Source of the DNA: Papilionanthe hookeriana x Papilionanthe teres
Lineage: Eukaryota > Streptophyta > Magnoliopsida > Asparagales > Orchidaceae
Assembly: GCA_022702705.1 (NCBI GenBank)
Contig: CM040421.1
Coordinates: forward strand, 67,760,121 to 67,824,120
Direction of reading: 5' to 3'
DNA: 64,000 nucleotides
The position numbers and the translations under genes are program-made. Numbering within the stretch: position 1 is the first letter of the stretch; each line of letters starts with the position of its first letter. Below the pieces are notes generated by a model. The model was not told the origin of the DNA, did no database searches, and worked only from the letters and a program-made list of their open reading frames with translations. Of the stretch, positions 23,230-34,192 are shown piece after piece.

Positions 23230-24678
23230 CCTCGTGCACACCTAGAGGTACTGCTGTTACACTGGTAAGGGATGAAGGCTTTCCAACTCTGGATCTGGCT
23301 CGTAGTAGAATGACACCTTATCTTCATTCATCTTTCTGAAAGTGACTGAAACTCTTTGTCCTGAGGCTTCTAGGAGCCATTTCCTTTCAACACTAACACT
23401 GATCCGACTGGTAACAGGATCTCTACGGAACCTCAGAACTTTCATGGCCCGACAATCTGAATCTCCCAGCCGAACAAAATACCTCTTTCACTTATTAATC
23501 AGACAGTGTAGAAAAGCCTCACAAAGTTGTGGTGGTCAATATGAGGTGGGATACAGTCTCCATCCTCATAAATGTTTATGATGCAGCTGTTGGGAATACA
23601 TTCTCCAGGCAACACATACCACTTGAGCATCCTCTTTATCATCTTCTTTATTTATGGTGACATCGGATCCACCTCATCATGCTGTAGAATCCCTGGGTAT
23701 TACCCTATCGGTCTTTGGCAAAGTTGTAGCAGAACCCACACTGAATGGTGAGTCTGCCTTTTCCTCTCTTCCATTTTGTCAGTTATGTGTATGACCTCTC
23801 CTTCAGACTCTGCCTAAATATTGAAGGTTGAAAAACACAGACCAGAATTTTCACTTAATCAGTCCTCGAAAATATGTCTGTCCAAAGCTCAAGGCCTTCC
23901 AAAATATTGACAAATCTTCCTTGGATTTCCTCATAGTGCTGGAATTCTTTCTTTTTAACCCTTCTGATTTTAGCCATCACGTAGTGTGGAACTCCTCGCT
24001 GTAGCGGCTACAAAATGAACTGTGGCACGTAGGGCTCTACGTCAGCATGCTCTCTACTCCTGAGTAGCATTGAGGCGGCTACATATGCCTCGAACGTGCG
24101 ATACTCCTCTAACTGCAGAACATGACATTGCGGGCATTCCAAAAATGCCCCTGTAACTGAAGGCTGTCTGGGTAGACTCGAGTTACAAGTCGAGCACTTG
24201 GTAAAAATTACTTTCATCGGATCCCATGTCAGTGCAGGGTCCTCAGTAGTCTCTAGCTCTGGCTCTGTTCGTGGCGAGCCGTCATTAGTTTCTTTCATCT
24301 CTGGCTCATAAAATTGCTCTGGAATAGGCGATAGCTCGGCGGAACTTCCGAGCATGTCTCCTCTCCATCCTGTCCAAGAGGTGACGCTTGTGGCGATTTG
24401 CATTTCTTCTTTTTGTGTGTGCCAATGGAGCATCTGGAACCCTTTTAGCTGTAGCGGCAACGAGACAACCTTCTGGAGTAGTGATCATGGACGGAATCTG
24501 ACTATGTCTCCTAATGAGGAGGTGTGAGTCAACAAAACCTCTAGTGCCTCCATGTCCTGACGTCTGTCTGGTTTATCTATGACCACTTTTCATCATTGAT
24601 TTCATATTCGCAGCCCTCTCGGAGTGCAAGGTCTAAGTCATCTTTGAAAGCAAATACTAACTTGCGACCTGACACTTC
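23230..24678 (-). pseudogene. Tat F extra ORF: zinc-ribbon-like segment plus AlkB-type 2OG-Fe(II) oxygenase (decayed)
   Basis: Reading right to left, a basic N-terminal region (AHTKRRNANRHKRH near 24400) is followed by an acidic stretch and two CxxC pairs, CSTC and CPQC, 26 residues apart between first cysteines (24008-24460): a zinc-ribbon-like unit. Then comes LEGLELWTDIFS (about 23880), the entry block of ALKBH proteins. The dioxygenase core follows with NIYEDGDCIPPHIDHHNF (around 23540-23590), containing the HxD iron ligands, then LPVGSVLVL and finally RVSVTFRKM (23345), the 2-oxoglutarate-binding Arg region. The family oxidatively removes methyl groups from nucleic acid; the plant ALKBH9/10 branch acts on RNA m6A. 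This copy has stops, frameshifts and an approximately 18-base loss that removes the distal His. It lies between integrase and the 3' LTR. Confidence 0.85.
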
Positions 24679-24992
24679 CTACACAAGCAAAAAAGGGGAA
24701 ATCTCAGTGGTTGGTGCTTTTCACGAACAAGAACAATAACAAACTTATTATTATTTATTTAACAATTTTTGTAATTATTTTGATGTCATATCTTATTTAA
24801 TATATTTTTACAAGATTTGGAATTAAAAATTTAACAGACATATTTTTTCTTGTGAGAAAATTTATTTTATTTCTTTCAATTTTTATTTTATTATAAGATT
24901 TGGACCCAGCACAGACACTAGCCATATTGCTATATCAAAATGAATATCCTTCTTCAAATTTATCACATCTCATAATATTTCTTTAGATATTG
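24679..24992 (-). other. AT-rich spacer between Tat integrase and AlkB ORF, with a splice-acceptor-like end
   Basis: About 300 AT-rich bases without an ORF. On the minus strand it ends in a pyrimidine tract, CCCCTTTTTTGCTTGTGTAG, directly followed by the first codons of the AlkB ORF (GAAGTGTCAGG). The G copy has the same arrangement at 55585. This resembles a 3' splice site, so the downstream ORF may have been expressed from spliced RNA. Confidence 0.45.
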
Positions 24993-25673
24993 TCAATTTA
25001 TTGGTAACATGGGTCTATCTCCTTGAGAATCCAGTAGCTTGCACGATCCACCAGAGTAAACTTGTTTCACCATGAATGGCCCTTCCCAGGTTGGTTCAAA
25101 TTTCCCACCTATCTTGCAGTCTGCAAGAATAGGCCTTCTAAGAATGAGCATAAGGTCACCAACTTTGAACGATCTTGGGCAGACCAATTTATCATGGACT
25201 TGAATCATCTTCGCTGGATAAAGCTCTAAATTCTACTACGCGAGCAATCTCTTCCCTTCGAGGCTTTCTAATTTTCCAAGTTGAAGTCTAGCATTCTCTT
25301 CTATCATAATTTGATTGGCGATGACGATTCTGAGTGATGGTAGCTAAACCTCTAATGGAAGAACGGTCTCGAACCCGTACACAAGTGCATAAGGCGTAGA
25401 CTGTATTGGCATTCTAATTGTCATCATGTAAGCCCATAATGCTTCTAATAACTTCTCGTATCATCCTCTTTTGTTGTCATCGAGTGTTTTCTTTAAAATA
25501 TGTACAATTTTCTTGTTGAAGGCTTCGACCAAGCCATTTGCTATGGGGTAGTAGATTGTAGAATATCTCCAATCTATCCCGTGTCGTCTGACGAAGTTGT
25601 TGATCTTGGTGCTCTTGAAGGTGAACCCATTATCTGAAATGATCCTGTGTGGCACACCGAAGCGGTAGACGAC
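24993..25673 (-). pseudogene. Tat F integrase, second half
   Basis: The first bases inside the insertion boundary continue the integrase core with YRFGVPHRIISDNGFTF (second Asp), then HGIDWRYSTIYYP and ANGLVEAFNKK (Glu). The C-terminal part (24993-25208) contains PRSFKVGDLMLILRRP and KFEPTWEGPFMVKQVYSGG. This wording is that of Tat-lineage integrases. The first half of the same domain lies at 43971-44400. The reading frame joins if the insertion and one copy of its target duplication (ACGAC/ACGAT) are ignored, so both are one gene. Between 25209 and 25460 the frame is broken by stops. Confidence 0.9.
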
Positions 25674-26924
25674 TGACCGATGCTGCTACACGTGTAAATT
25701 TTCTAAGGGTAGTTTCAATTCAGTTTCACAGTAAGATCAATTTAATAATTAAATAGCCACTCATATACGCAAGTATATGTATCATTCAAGTATTACAAGG
25801 CTCTAGTAGAGTCCTGGTTATCGATCCAATAAGGAAGTTTGGAACAATTCAACGTGTAGTTTAGCAATGAAATCCAATACTCATTTCACAATCCAAGTTC
25901 ATGCAATATTTAAGTTGCTAATGTAATGATTGCTAAAAGATAAGTTAACTAAAATTACTTTCTAAATTAACTAACACAGACTAAGTTTTGTATTGAAAAG
26001 TTTAAATATGGAAACACATCTTTCCCCTTACAATGATATTATGATGAGTGAATGATATATATTGATAACATTTTGCATTGTGCCAAATAGAAGCATTTAT
26101 ATTCTTTACTCCCTTCAGAGTACCCCCTCTTCAGAGTTATTTAAAGAACATTAGCAAATCATAGGATTAGTCCCTAAATTCATGGTTAGGGTGGGAGGTT
26201 ACTGGCTCTCACTTGAGCTTTCCCACTTCCCTTCACCTGAAGGCTAACCCTAGCTTTAGTTACCAAACAATACGACCAAATTGGGGATTTCAGCTTGTCA
26301 CTCTAATTTGACGCCCATCAAAACACATTTCCTTATTTATTTGCCCTCAACCCCCATGAACTACGTATCTCATTCATGGACATTGAATAAATTCTACACT
26401 TTTGTTGTAGAACACTTAGTCCTTTCGGATTGAATGTTTCGCAACAAGTTTTAACAATTTAATTGGCCATATCAAAAAGTAAATGAAGTACAAAGTGAAA
26501 AATCATCACAATTTCTTAACATTTAAATGACACATCAAATCTACATCACCACTTCACCACATCACATTGCAAGGAGAAAGATAAAGAAAACTACTCAGAA
26601 TTCATGAGAAAGATACAATAAAACATGGAATATATATATAAAAGCAATGTCATACAAACCACAAGAAGTAAATACAACTTTTCTCGATTTCTTCCCCAAG
26701 CAAGTCCCTTGAAGTTCCTTTGAATCATTTTCTCTATTCATAACAACATTCAATTCCCTCTTTAGAATAGTAAGGAAGAAGCAAACTCTTACTTTCCTTC
26801 TTCTCTTACACTCTCTAGAAAAGAATCCTTCACAAAATAAGACTTCTACACACTATACTCATTTCTACTCTAACTCTCTAAAACCCTAAGAAAGTTTACT
26901 CTAACCCAAAAGACCCATCTTCCC

Positions 26925-28881
26925 TGACCCGACCCGCAATTACGCAGTAAATTTACTTCCAAAAGATGGCCAAAAACTTGACCTGATTTATAAATAGCGG
27001 CTAGTGTGCAAAATCTTAAATGATATAAAAATTAAAAAATCTTTACACACTAGGGGTATTACGCAAGTATACGTATCGTTTCAAGTAATATAGAGTTTTC
27101 TTTAAAAACCCCAGTATATATCCCACGAGGAAGTGAAGTAAGAAGTCTTTAATCAAATTCTAGTCTACTACTAATAGTCCTTAGTTTGGAATGTTGATTG
27201 AAATTATGTTTTATCTAGCAACTACTCCTAAATGCAAGTGTTAAATGTAAAGATAGTAATTATAACTAAATGCGAATAATAATTCTAAAGATAACCCTTT
27301 TTGGATGAGTTGATTTGGAGAATTTTGAGATATTAAAAAGTACTATTCTTATGTAACGAAATAGATAATGAATAAGAATAAGATGCATTTAATATTGTAT
27401 GTGCCAAATAGGAGCAATCTTATTCTTTACCCTTTGGTCCAGGAATAAAGAACATTGACTAATCCTATGCTTGGTTACTGAATCTGCAGCTAGGCTGGGA
27501 GGATACCGGCTGCCATTTCGGAGCTCCCACGTTCCCCTCACCTGAGGGCTAACATCTACACTTCAGCACCCAAACGATAGGACCGAATTGAGGATTTTAG
27601 CCTCGTCACTCTAAAATCTCCAATTCTACGCCCGATAATTATATTTCCCTATTTATTTGCATTCAAATCCCATGAACTTCACCATCCATGAAATTTGAAT
27701 GTGGTTCCACTTTGTTGAGAATTACACCGCCCTTTCGGGTCGATGCAATTACAACGAATTTTAACACTTCAATGGGCCCTTATTGCAATGTAAATTAAGT
27801 GCAAGTAAAAACCATCACATTTATAATTAAATTCACTTCTATCATGCATCACAAAATACTAAACATGATTTCTACTCATTGCAAAAGAAAAGTAAAAGGA
27901 AAACAATGGCATAATCTTCTTTTGCCACTATTTTCAAAGAAGAAGAAAGAGTAAGAGAGATACGTCACAAAGCATGAAGAAAACACAAAGGAAACTTCAT
28001 TTAACCAAAGCAAATCCATTATGCAAATGTTTACAAAATCATAAGATAATGAAGAACAATACTTAGCTTTTTCCCTTTGAAAGAAAGATGAAGATCTCTC
28101 CCATAAAGTCTCCCGGCGATCCATGCAATGCTAGCGAAATCCCTTACAAATTCTCTCAAAATCTCCTCTCCAATCTCTCCAAAAGGGTAGAAATCTACAT
28201 TTCTACTCTTAATCTAAGAATCCTAAACATTCCTCTAAGTTTTTCTCTCCTTTTCTCTATTGTTTCTCCCCTTTTCTAACATAAATTCACCATTTTTAAA
28301 GAGTGTGGACGAATTTACAAGAGTCTCCTTAAGCACCCCTTCGAAAAAGCGTCCAAATACGTCGAATATTGGCCCAAAACCGCCAAATGTCGGTTCATGC
28401 TCGTCCGGGCCGCTGTTGGCGGCCTTTTCGGCCATATTTTGGTGGTCTCGGGAAAATCTCGCCGTCGGCAAGATCGATCTCTCCTTCGGCAAGCAGGCTG
28501 CTGCGCGGCTCCACCGTTTCGCTCCGTTTGGCTCCATTTCAACTCATTTTCGCCCCATTTCAGTTGAGTTGCGTTCATAACAGATAGCCCTACAAAATAA
28601 GCATAAAAACAACCTTTATTTAAAGTGTAATCTCATTAAAAAATATGCAAGAAGTGTAAAAGAGATTAAGCATCAAAAGACTTATCGAAAGGTGTTAGGG
28701 CAGAATTTCATTTCTTGCTCATTTTTGCTCCAAATTGCACCGTTTTTGCTTCCTTTTGCTCCAATCACCATTTCTTGTACCTAAAACCAAAAAACATACA
28801 AAATACCTTCCTTTAAAGTGTAATATCATCAAAAATGAGTAAAATGATATAGCTAAAAGCGTATATATTTTAGGCGTGTCA
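26925..28881 (-). repeat. LTR1 of the tandem element
   Basis: It runs from TGACCCGACCC to TAGGCGTGTCA and is followed by the PPT. The CpG-rich island lies around 28370-28530. LTR1 lacks a 23-base segment (repeat of a GGCCGCTGTCGGCGG-type unit) that LTR2 and LTR3 both have near 35690 and 42985. The ORFs called here (27876-28124, 28235-28587 in several frames) are shadows that recur at the same place in all three LTRs. Confidence 0.95.
28370..28530. promoter_or_regulatory. CpG-rich island of LTR1
   Basis: GC-rich patch with words GGGCCGCTGTTGGCGG, CTCGCCGTCGGCAAG and GCTGCGCGGC. In LTR2 (about 35660-35830) one unit is a perfect inverted repeat around GTC, CTCGCCGTCGGCGAG; LTR3 has the counterpart at about 42960-43120. 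The position corresponds to the islands of elements A, D and E but the wording is family-specific. Confidence 0.6.
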
Positions 28882-28895
28882 AAATCCCCCAAACT
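28882..28895 (-). promoter_or_regulatory. Polypurine tract of internal B
   Basis: On the minus strand AGTTTGGGGGATTT lies directly against the LTR start TGACACGCC. This is the expected plus-strand priming site. Confidence 0.9.
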
Positions 28896-30913
28896 TAACT
28901 GTTACTTGTCCTCAAGTAACACTTTTACTACATAAAAATATAACTCAAGGCAATGTACTTTTTCACCTGTAAGACACTAAAATTTTTCATTCAAATGAAT
29001 ATATTGGTTAGATTTTTAGAAAGAAATTTAGTAACTCAGGTTAACGCTACAGGTATAAGAATATTTAGCAATCAAGTCAAAGAGTTCTAGTCTTCTATTT
29101 ATTTCAAGATAAACCATAATTTGTCACATTAAGAATGCCTTGAAAGATTATGTGAAAAAGAAGTTCATGCAAACTTCATTAGAATGTAGGCCAATACTTT
29201 AAATATAAATTCAGAAATGAAATCAAGTTCTCCCTTTAGGGTGACTCAAGTGAAGCCAATTTTTGATTAGGCATCTCCTCAAGCTTCTCCTCATAAATAT
29301 TTTTCTTTCCTTTTTTTTCTTCTTTTTTTTTCTTTTAATCTTCTTTTTTTTCTCTTTTTTTTTAATGAGGATTACTATATCTGGAGGGCCTGTAATGATT
29401 TTGAACTTCACTCTCCTCTTTCCAAAGTTTAAACTTGAAACACATCCTTACTTTATAAGTATGTATGAGCCTTATTATTCATCATAAAGTCACAATCTCT
29501 TCTTAACACAAAATACTTTAAGTCTCTTAACATTTCAAAAATACAGTTTTCTTTACTTTAAATAGTTAACTATAATCAAATTCTTTCATACCAAATATCT
29601 TACCTTTATAAAATTAAGCTTTATTACTAAAAACTTTCATCCAATCCTTCCATAATATTCAACTGAAATAAAAAGTTTTAGTTATCTCAAGCGAGTTTCA
29701 ATTGCCAGAAGTTATGCTAATAATTTTTGAAAATATAATAACTGAGAACAAATATGAGTTAATATTTTTCTTCCCCCCAAACTTAAATTTTAAAATATTT
29801 TGCAACTAATTCCATAAAATATAGCATGAAGAAAAAGTAAAGGTTGAATATACTTACTACTACAACATCCTATCAAATTCATATCATGCATAATCTGGAT
29901 AGAATGACTGTAGGAAAAAGTAAATCTAGCCTAAAACATGCTTGTAATAAAATTACACTAAAAGGAAGTATTTTCACATTAAAATTTTATTTTTCTTCCT
30001 ACCCCCAAACTTAATTTTTAACATATATAACATTCAGTATAGAAAATATAAGCAGGAAGAAAACAATTTAGAAATTCAATCTACCACAAATATCTATTAA
30101 AATCATTTGCAAGTATTCATTAGGACAGAACAATATGCAGTAGAAAGTAAATCTAAACTAATCATGTCAAAATGAAATTAACTAAACCAAAGTCTAACTA
30201 GCATAACATGTATCAGCAAGGGATTATAAAAATGTTCTTCAAGACCTAAATAAAGTTGTAACACAAACATAAACACAAACACACAATTCAAATACAAACA
30301 CAAATGATAAATGAGGTCAATTCTTCCTTTAACTCATCACATCACATTGATTTACTTCCAATTTCTAACGGAATCACTACACTAGTAAATTAGGTACTTC
30401 AAAAGATTTTATAAATTATAATCCCAAAGATTAGATTATCCCTAATAAATTGGTTTCCGGACACCAATCTCAGGCATCACCTAATCTTTATAATTAAGCA
30501 CCTCTAACAGTTATAAAGATAGTGTAAGATCATCCTAATTTTATTCATCAAATAGGTTCATGACTCCTATCAAATGAAAACAAAGTTAGAGAAAGGATGT
30601 AAAAAATTGAGATGGAACTATCATTGTTCAAAATTCATGATTTCTCTTGTAAAACTCAAGTCTGAGTGAGACCCGAGTTACAGTGGACTCGTTAATCCAA
30701 TTACTACAAGAGATCAATTCTAGCCATAATAAGAAGTTAAGGAATCACCTCCCTCATGACACAGACAGATATCAAATCAAACTACTAACAATCCAAACAT
30801 CTACCAATCATCAATCAAACTGATCAATCCATAATGACACATAAACATATTTTCAATCCACTCTAATGCAAACACCATACAACACTAACAATTATGACTC
30901 TCAAGCACACTAA
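28896..30913 (-). other. 3' noncoding region of internal B
   Basis: About 2 kb without a credible gene. The part near the LTR (to about 29500) is well conserved with element D (58428-59100), including AAGTGAAGCCAATTTTT, AGGCATCTCCTCAAGCTTCT, a long pyrimidine tract at 29294-29363 (purine on the sense strand) and GGATTACTATATCTGGA. Several 'CCCCCAAACTTAA' words (near 29776 and 30003) resemble extra PPT cores. This is where A and D carry ORFa and ORFb, which are absent here. Confidence 0.75.
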
Positions 30914-30979
30914 ATCAAAGCACACCGATAACCATGGGTCGCCTCCCATAAAGCGCTTAGTTTAACGTCGTTAGCTCGA
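30914..30979 (-). other. Conserved block downstream of gag-pol frame (internal B)
   Basis: Contains CCTCCCATAAAGCGCTTAGT and TTTAACGTCG. Equivalent blocks lie at about 7536-7610 (A), 38206-38271 (C) and 63211-63278 (D), always just after the gag-pol frame. The function is unknown; an RNA-processing signal for downstream ORFs is one possibility. Confidence 0.65.
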
Positions 30980-31005
30980 AAAATGATTCCACCTGGATCA
31001 AAATT

Positions 31006-34000
31006 CTAATTAAGTAATCCTCGATCAATCGCCCAATCATTTTCAGATCCAGGGATTCCTATAAAATCCTCAAATTTTAATTTTTCATTCAGCTCTTCTT
31101 TTTCAGATCGATTTATATCATTGTTCCTTATATTTCTTTCTAGATCCAATATTCTTCTATTGATTTTTTGAAATTTCTTATTAATATCATCTTTGAAATT
31201 TATAAGAAATGGATCTTTATAAGATACTTCAATATCTCCCAAATTTTGGATCAGATTCTCTTTAGATAATTCAGATTCAGGATCAAATTCTTCTGGGATA
31301 TTCTTCTGTCTCATGTTATCTTCTATTGGTCTTTCAAAATACTTATACTCTTTTCTCAACTCAAAGCTCTTTTGAAATATAACCTCAAATTCTCTTCCAA
31401 GTCTTAATTTGATAACTTTATCATGTTCATCATTCAATTCAAGTTCTTCTTGTGATTGAGTCAAATATGAAGATATAAAGACTGGTTGTGTAGATGAATT
31501 CTATAAATAGATAGGCCTTAAAATTGTATGGGGTACATCCATCTTAAGTTCATGAGATTTTTCAATAAATGGAATTAAAAGATTACTATTTTTTGTAGCG
31601 TCCATTATTTCACATCTCTCCTGAACATACATACAGTCTTCTTTACATAACATTTTTGACTCATCATGAAAGTCTATTTCAATCTCATCTTTTAACTTAC
31701 TCTCAAAACTTTCTTGGAAATGGTCTTTACTTAGATAATCAATTTCATCCATCCAAAAACAATCATCTTTTCTCTTAGCTGGATATTTCATAGTCTTTAA
31801 TACATCAAAAGTTACTTCCTGGTCATTAATATTCATAGTCAACTCTCCTTTTTGCACATCTATCATAGCTATGTCCAAGTAATAAGGAAAGGTCTCCCTA
31901 AAATAATTGGAATTTCTTTATCTTCCTCAATATCTAATACAATAAAGTCCAAAGGAAAGATAAATTTATCCACTTTGACTAGCATGTCTTCTATAACTCC
32001 TTTTGGATAAATGATAGATCGATCAGCTAACATAAGGGTTACAGTAGTGGGAGAAATATCGACTAAACCTAACCTTCTAAATATAGATAGAGGCATCACG
32101 TTAATGCTCACTCCTAAATCACATAAAGCTTTTCCACATAATTTTTCTCCAATTGCATAACGAATTGTAAAGCTACAAGGATCTTTAAGTTTCTGAGGAA
32201 AATTTTTCTGAAGTATAGCGCTGCACTCCTCACTCATTGCAACTGTCTCGTAATCCCCAAATTTCCTTTTCTTGTTTAATATATCCTTTATAAACTTTGC
32301 ATAACTTGGCATTTGTTCCAAAGCTTCAGTGAAAGGAATATTTATCGTTAACTTCTTAAGTACTTTCATGAACTTTGAAAATTTTTTATCCAACTCATGC
32401 TATCTAAGTCTTTGAGAAAATGGAGGTGGTGGTTTTTCCAAATTGATTTTAGTTGGAGATATTAATTTTTCCAGATCCTTAGAAACATGTTCTTCAGGTC
32501 TTTTAGTTTCCTTTGTTTCTCTCACAACATCTTTCTCTTTTCTAACCACATCCTCTATTTCTCTTCCAATTTTTAATTGGACAGCTTCTATTTGTTCATT
32601 AGTGTTCTCTTTAGGGTTGATCTCATTATTGCTAGGAAGTGTTCCTTGGTGTCTATTGCTAAGTGAATTAGTAATTTCTCTCAGTTGATTCTCTCTGTTT
32701 CTAATCGCAGCATTTTGACTTTGCAACTGGTTTCCCATTTGCAATACCACTTCTTCCATAGACATCTTCTTATCCTCAAATTATTGATCATTGTTAGAGT
32801 GCGGTGGATATGAAAGTCTATAGTTTGTGTTCCACTGATTATTCCAACTTCCATTAGGATTCGCATGATTATTTTCCCATTTTTGGTTTCCACCATCAGT
32901 AGTATGATTCCAGTTAAATTTAGGATGGTTCTCCCAACACGGGTTGTAAAAGTTAGAATATGGGTTGTTTATGGTATTTAAAGTCTCATATGATAATTTA
33001 GAATCAATTATAGGCCCTAATGAACTTTCCTCACTTACAGGAGTAAATTGAGGTTGGTTCATTCCAAATGAGTCCAACTTCATTGATATTGCAGCAATCT
33101 GAGATGCAAGAATTGAAATCGTATCTGTATCATAAATACTAGCTACATTTTTATTATTTACCCTTGCAGAGGGCCATTGAAATTCATTTGTAGCCATTGC
33201 TTCAATTAACTCGTACGCTTCATCAAATGATTTCGACATTAATGATCCACCAGCGGCAGCATCAATTATAGACCTAAGGGATTCTACTAACCCATTATAA
33301 AAAGTTTGAATGATTAACCAATCGGGCAGAGCATGGTGTGGACATTTTCTTCGGAGTTCCTTAAATCTTTCCTAAGCTTCGTATATTGATTCCTCTTCAT
33401 ACTGACAAAATGAGATAATATCGTTTCTAAGTTGAGTAGTCCTCGAAGGTGGAAAATACTTAGCTAGGAATTTTTGAGTTAACTCCTTCCAATTTTTAAT
33501 AGAACCAGGTGATAATGAGTATAACCGCATTTTAGCCTTATCCCTTAGTGAGAAAGGAAAAGCCTCAGTCTAACAGCATCTTCTGACATACCGTTATAAC
33601 GAAATGTAGCACAAAGTTCTAAAAAATTTGATAAATGTAAATAGGGATCTTCTAAAGGAGTTCCCCGAAACTGATTGTTCTGCACCAGTTGGATAATCTC
33701 AAGATTTATTTCAAATGAGTCCGCTTCTACGACAGGGTTTTGTATACTAGAGTAACTTTCATATGTCGTAGGATTTATGAAATCCCTCAATGATTTATGA
33801 TGATTTTCCAAGTTATTATCATGAAAGTTTTTCATTTCCATTTCTAGTTTTTCGAGTCCTTTCTGTATTTTTATTTTTTTATTTTTTTCAAACTCGGGAT
33901 CATAAGGCACAAGTCCTGTAGATCCTTTGTTTCGTATACGTAACACAACAAACAATACATTAACAGTTAAACAAATAACAGATGAAATATATTCAACACA

Positions 34001-34075
34001 ACAAAACATTTTCACGAACACCTTATTTTTCACACAAACAGTTTTTTGACAATACTTTTTCATACAACAGAACAC
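31006..34075 (-). pseudogene. Non-autonomous Athila gag-protease polyprotein with novel tail, copy B
   Basis: Right to left: gag core (33545-34075, with PLEDPYLHLSNFLELCATFR), gag C-terminal half (32781-33239, FQWPSARVNNKNVAS), linker (32400-32765, EEVVLQMGNQLQSQNAAI), protease (31869-32393, KALCDLGVSINVMP and IPIILGRPFL), RT-entry-like segment (31501-31878, PFIEKSHELKMDV) and the tail (31006-31464). In autonomous relatives RT would follow the entry segment. Here a Lys/Glu-rich tail, with a coiled-coil-like NKKFQKINRRILDLERNI, takes its place. The copy has frameshifts near 33545 and 31875 and stops near 32779 and 32400. Homology to copy C is near-complete. Gag packages RNA and protease matures it; no enzyme for cDNA synthesis is encoded. 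Confidence 0.9.
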
Positions 34076-34168
34076 TTTTCACACAAAACAGTTTTTACGA
34101 CACAACGGTTTTCCAAGTCTAAGCCTAATTATTTCAACTAAAATTCTCCTAAAGTTCTTAACGAAGCT

Positions 34169-34186
34169 TCCCCGGCAACGGCGCCA
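34169..34186 (-). promoter_or_regulatory. Primer-binding site of internal B (tRNA-Asp)
   Basis: The plus strand reads TCCCCGGCAACGGCGCCA, identical to the 3' end of plant tRNA-Asp(GTC) including CCA as I recall it, so the element RNA is complementary. It lies six bases from LTR2. Confidence 0.93.
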
Positions 34187-34192
34187 AAAACT

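Noticed and set aside
23103..23581. Plus-strand ORFs near the AlkB C-terminus of F
   Set aside because: Antisense of the decayed AlkB ORF, with no family resemblance.
34169..34186. Possible tRNA-Asp gene
   Set aside because: Only the last 18 bases of the tRNA are present; it is a primer-binding site next to an LTR.
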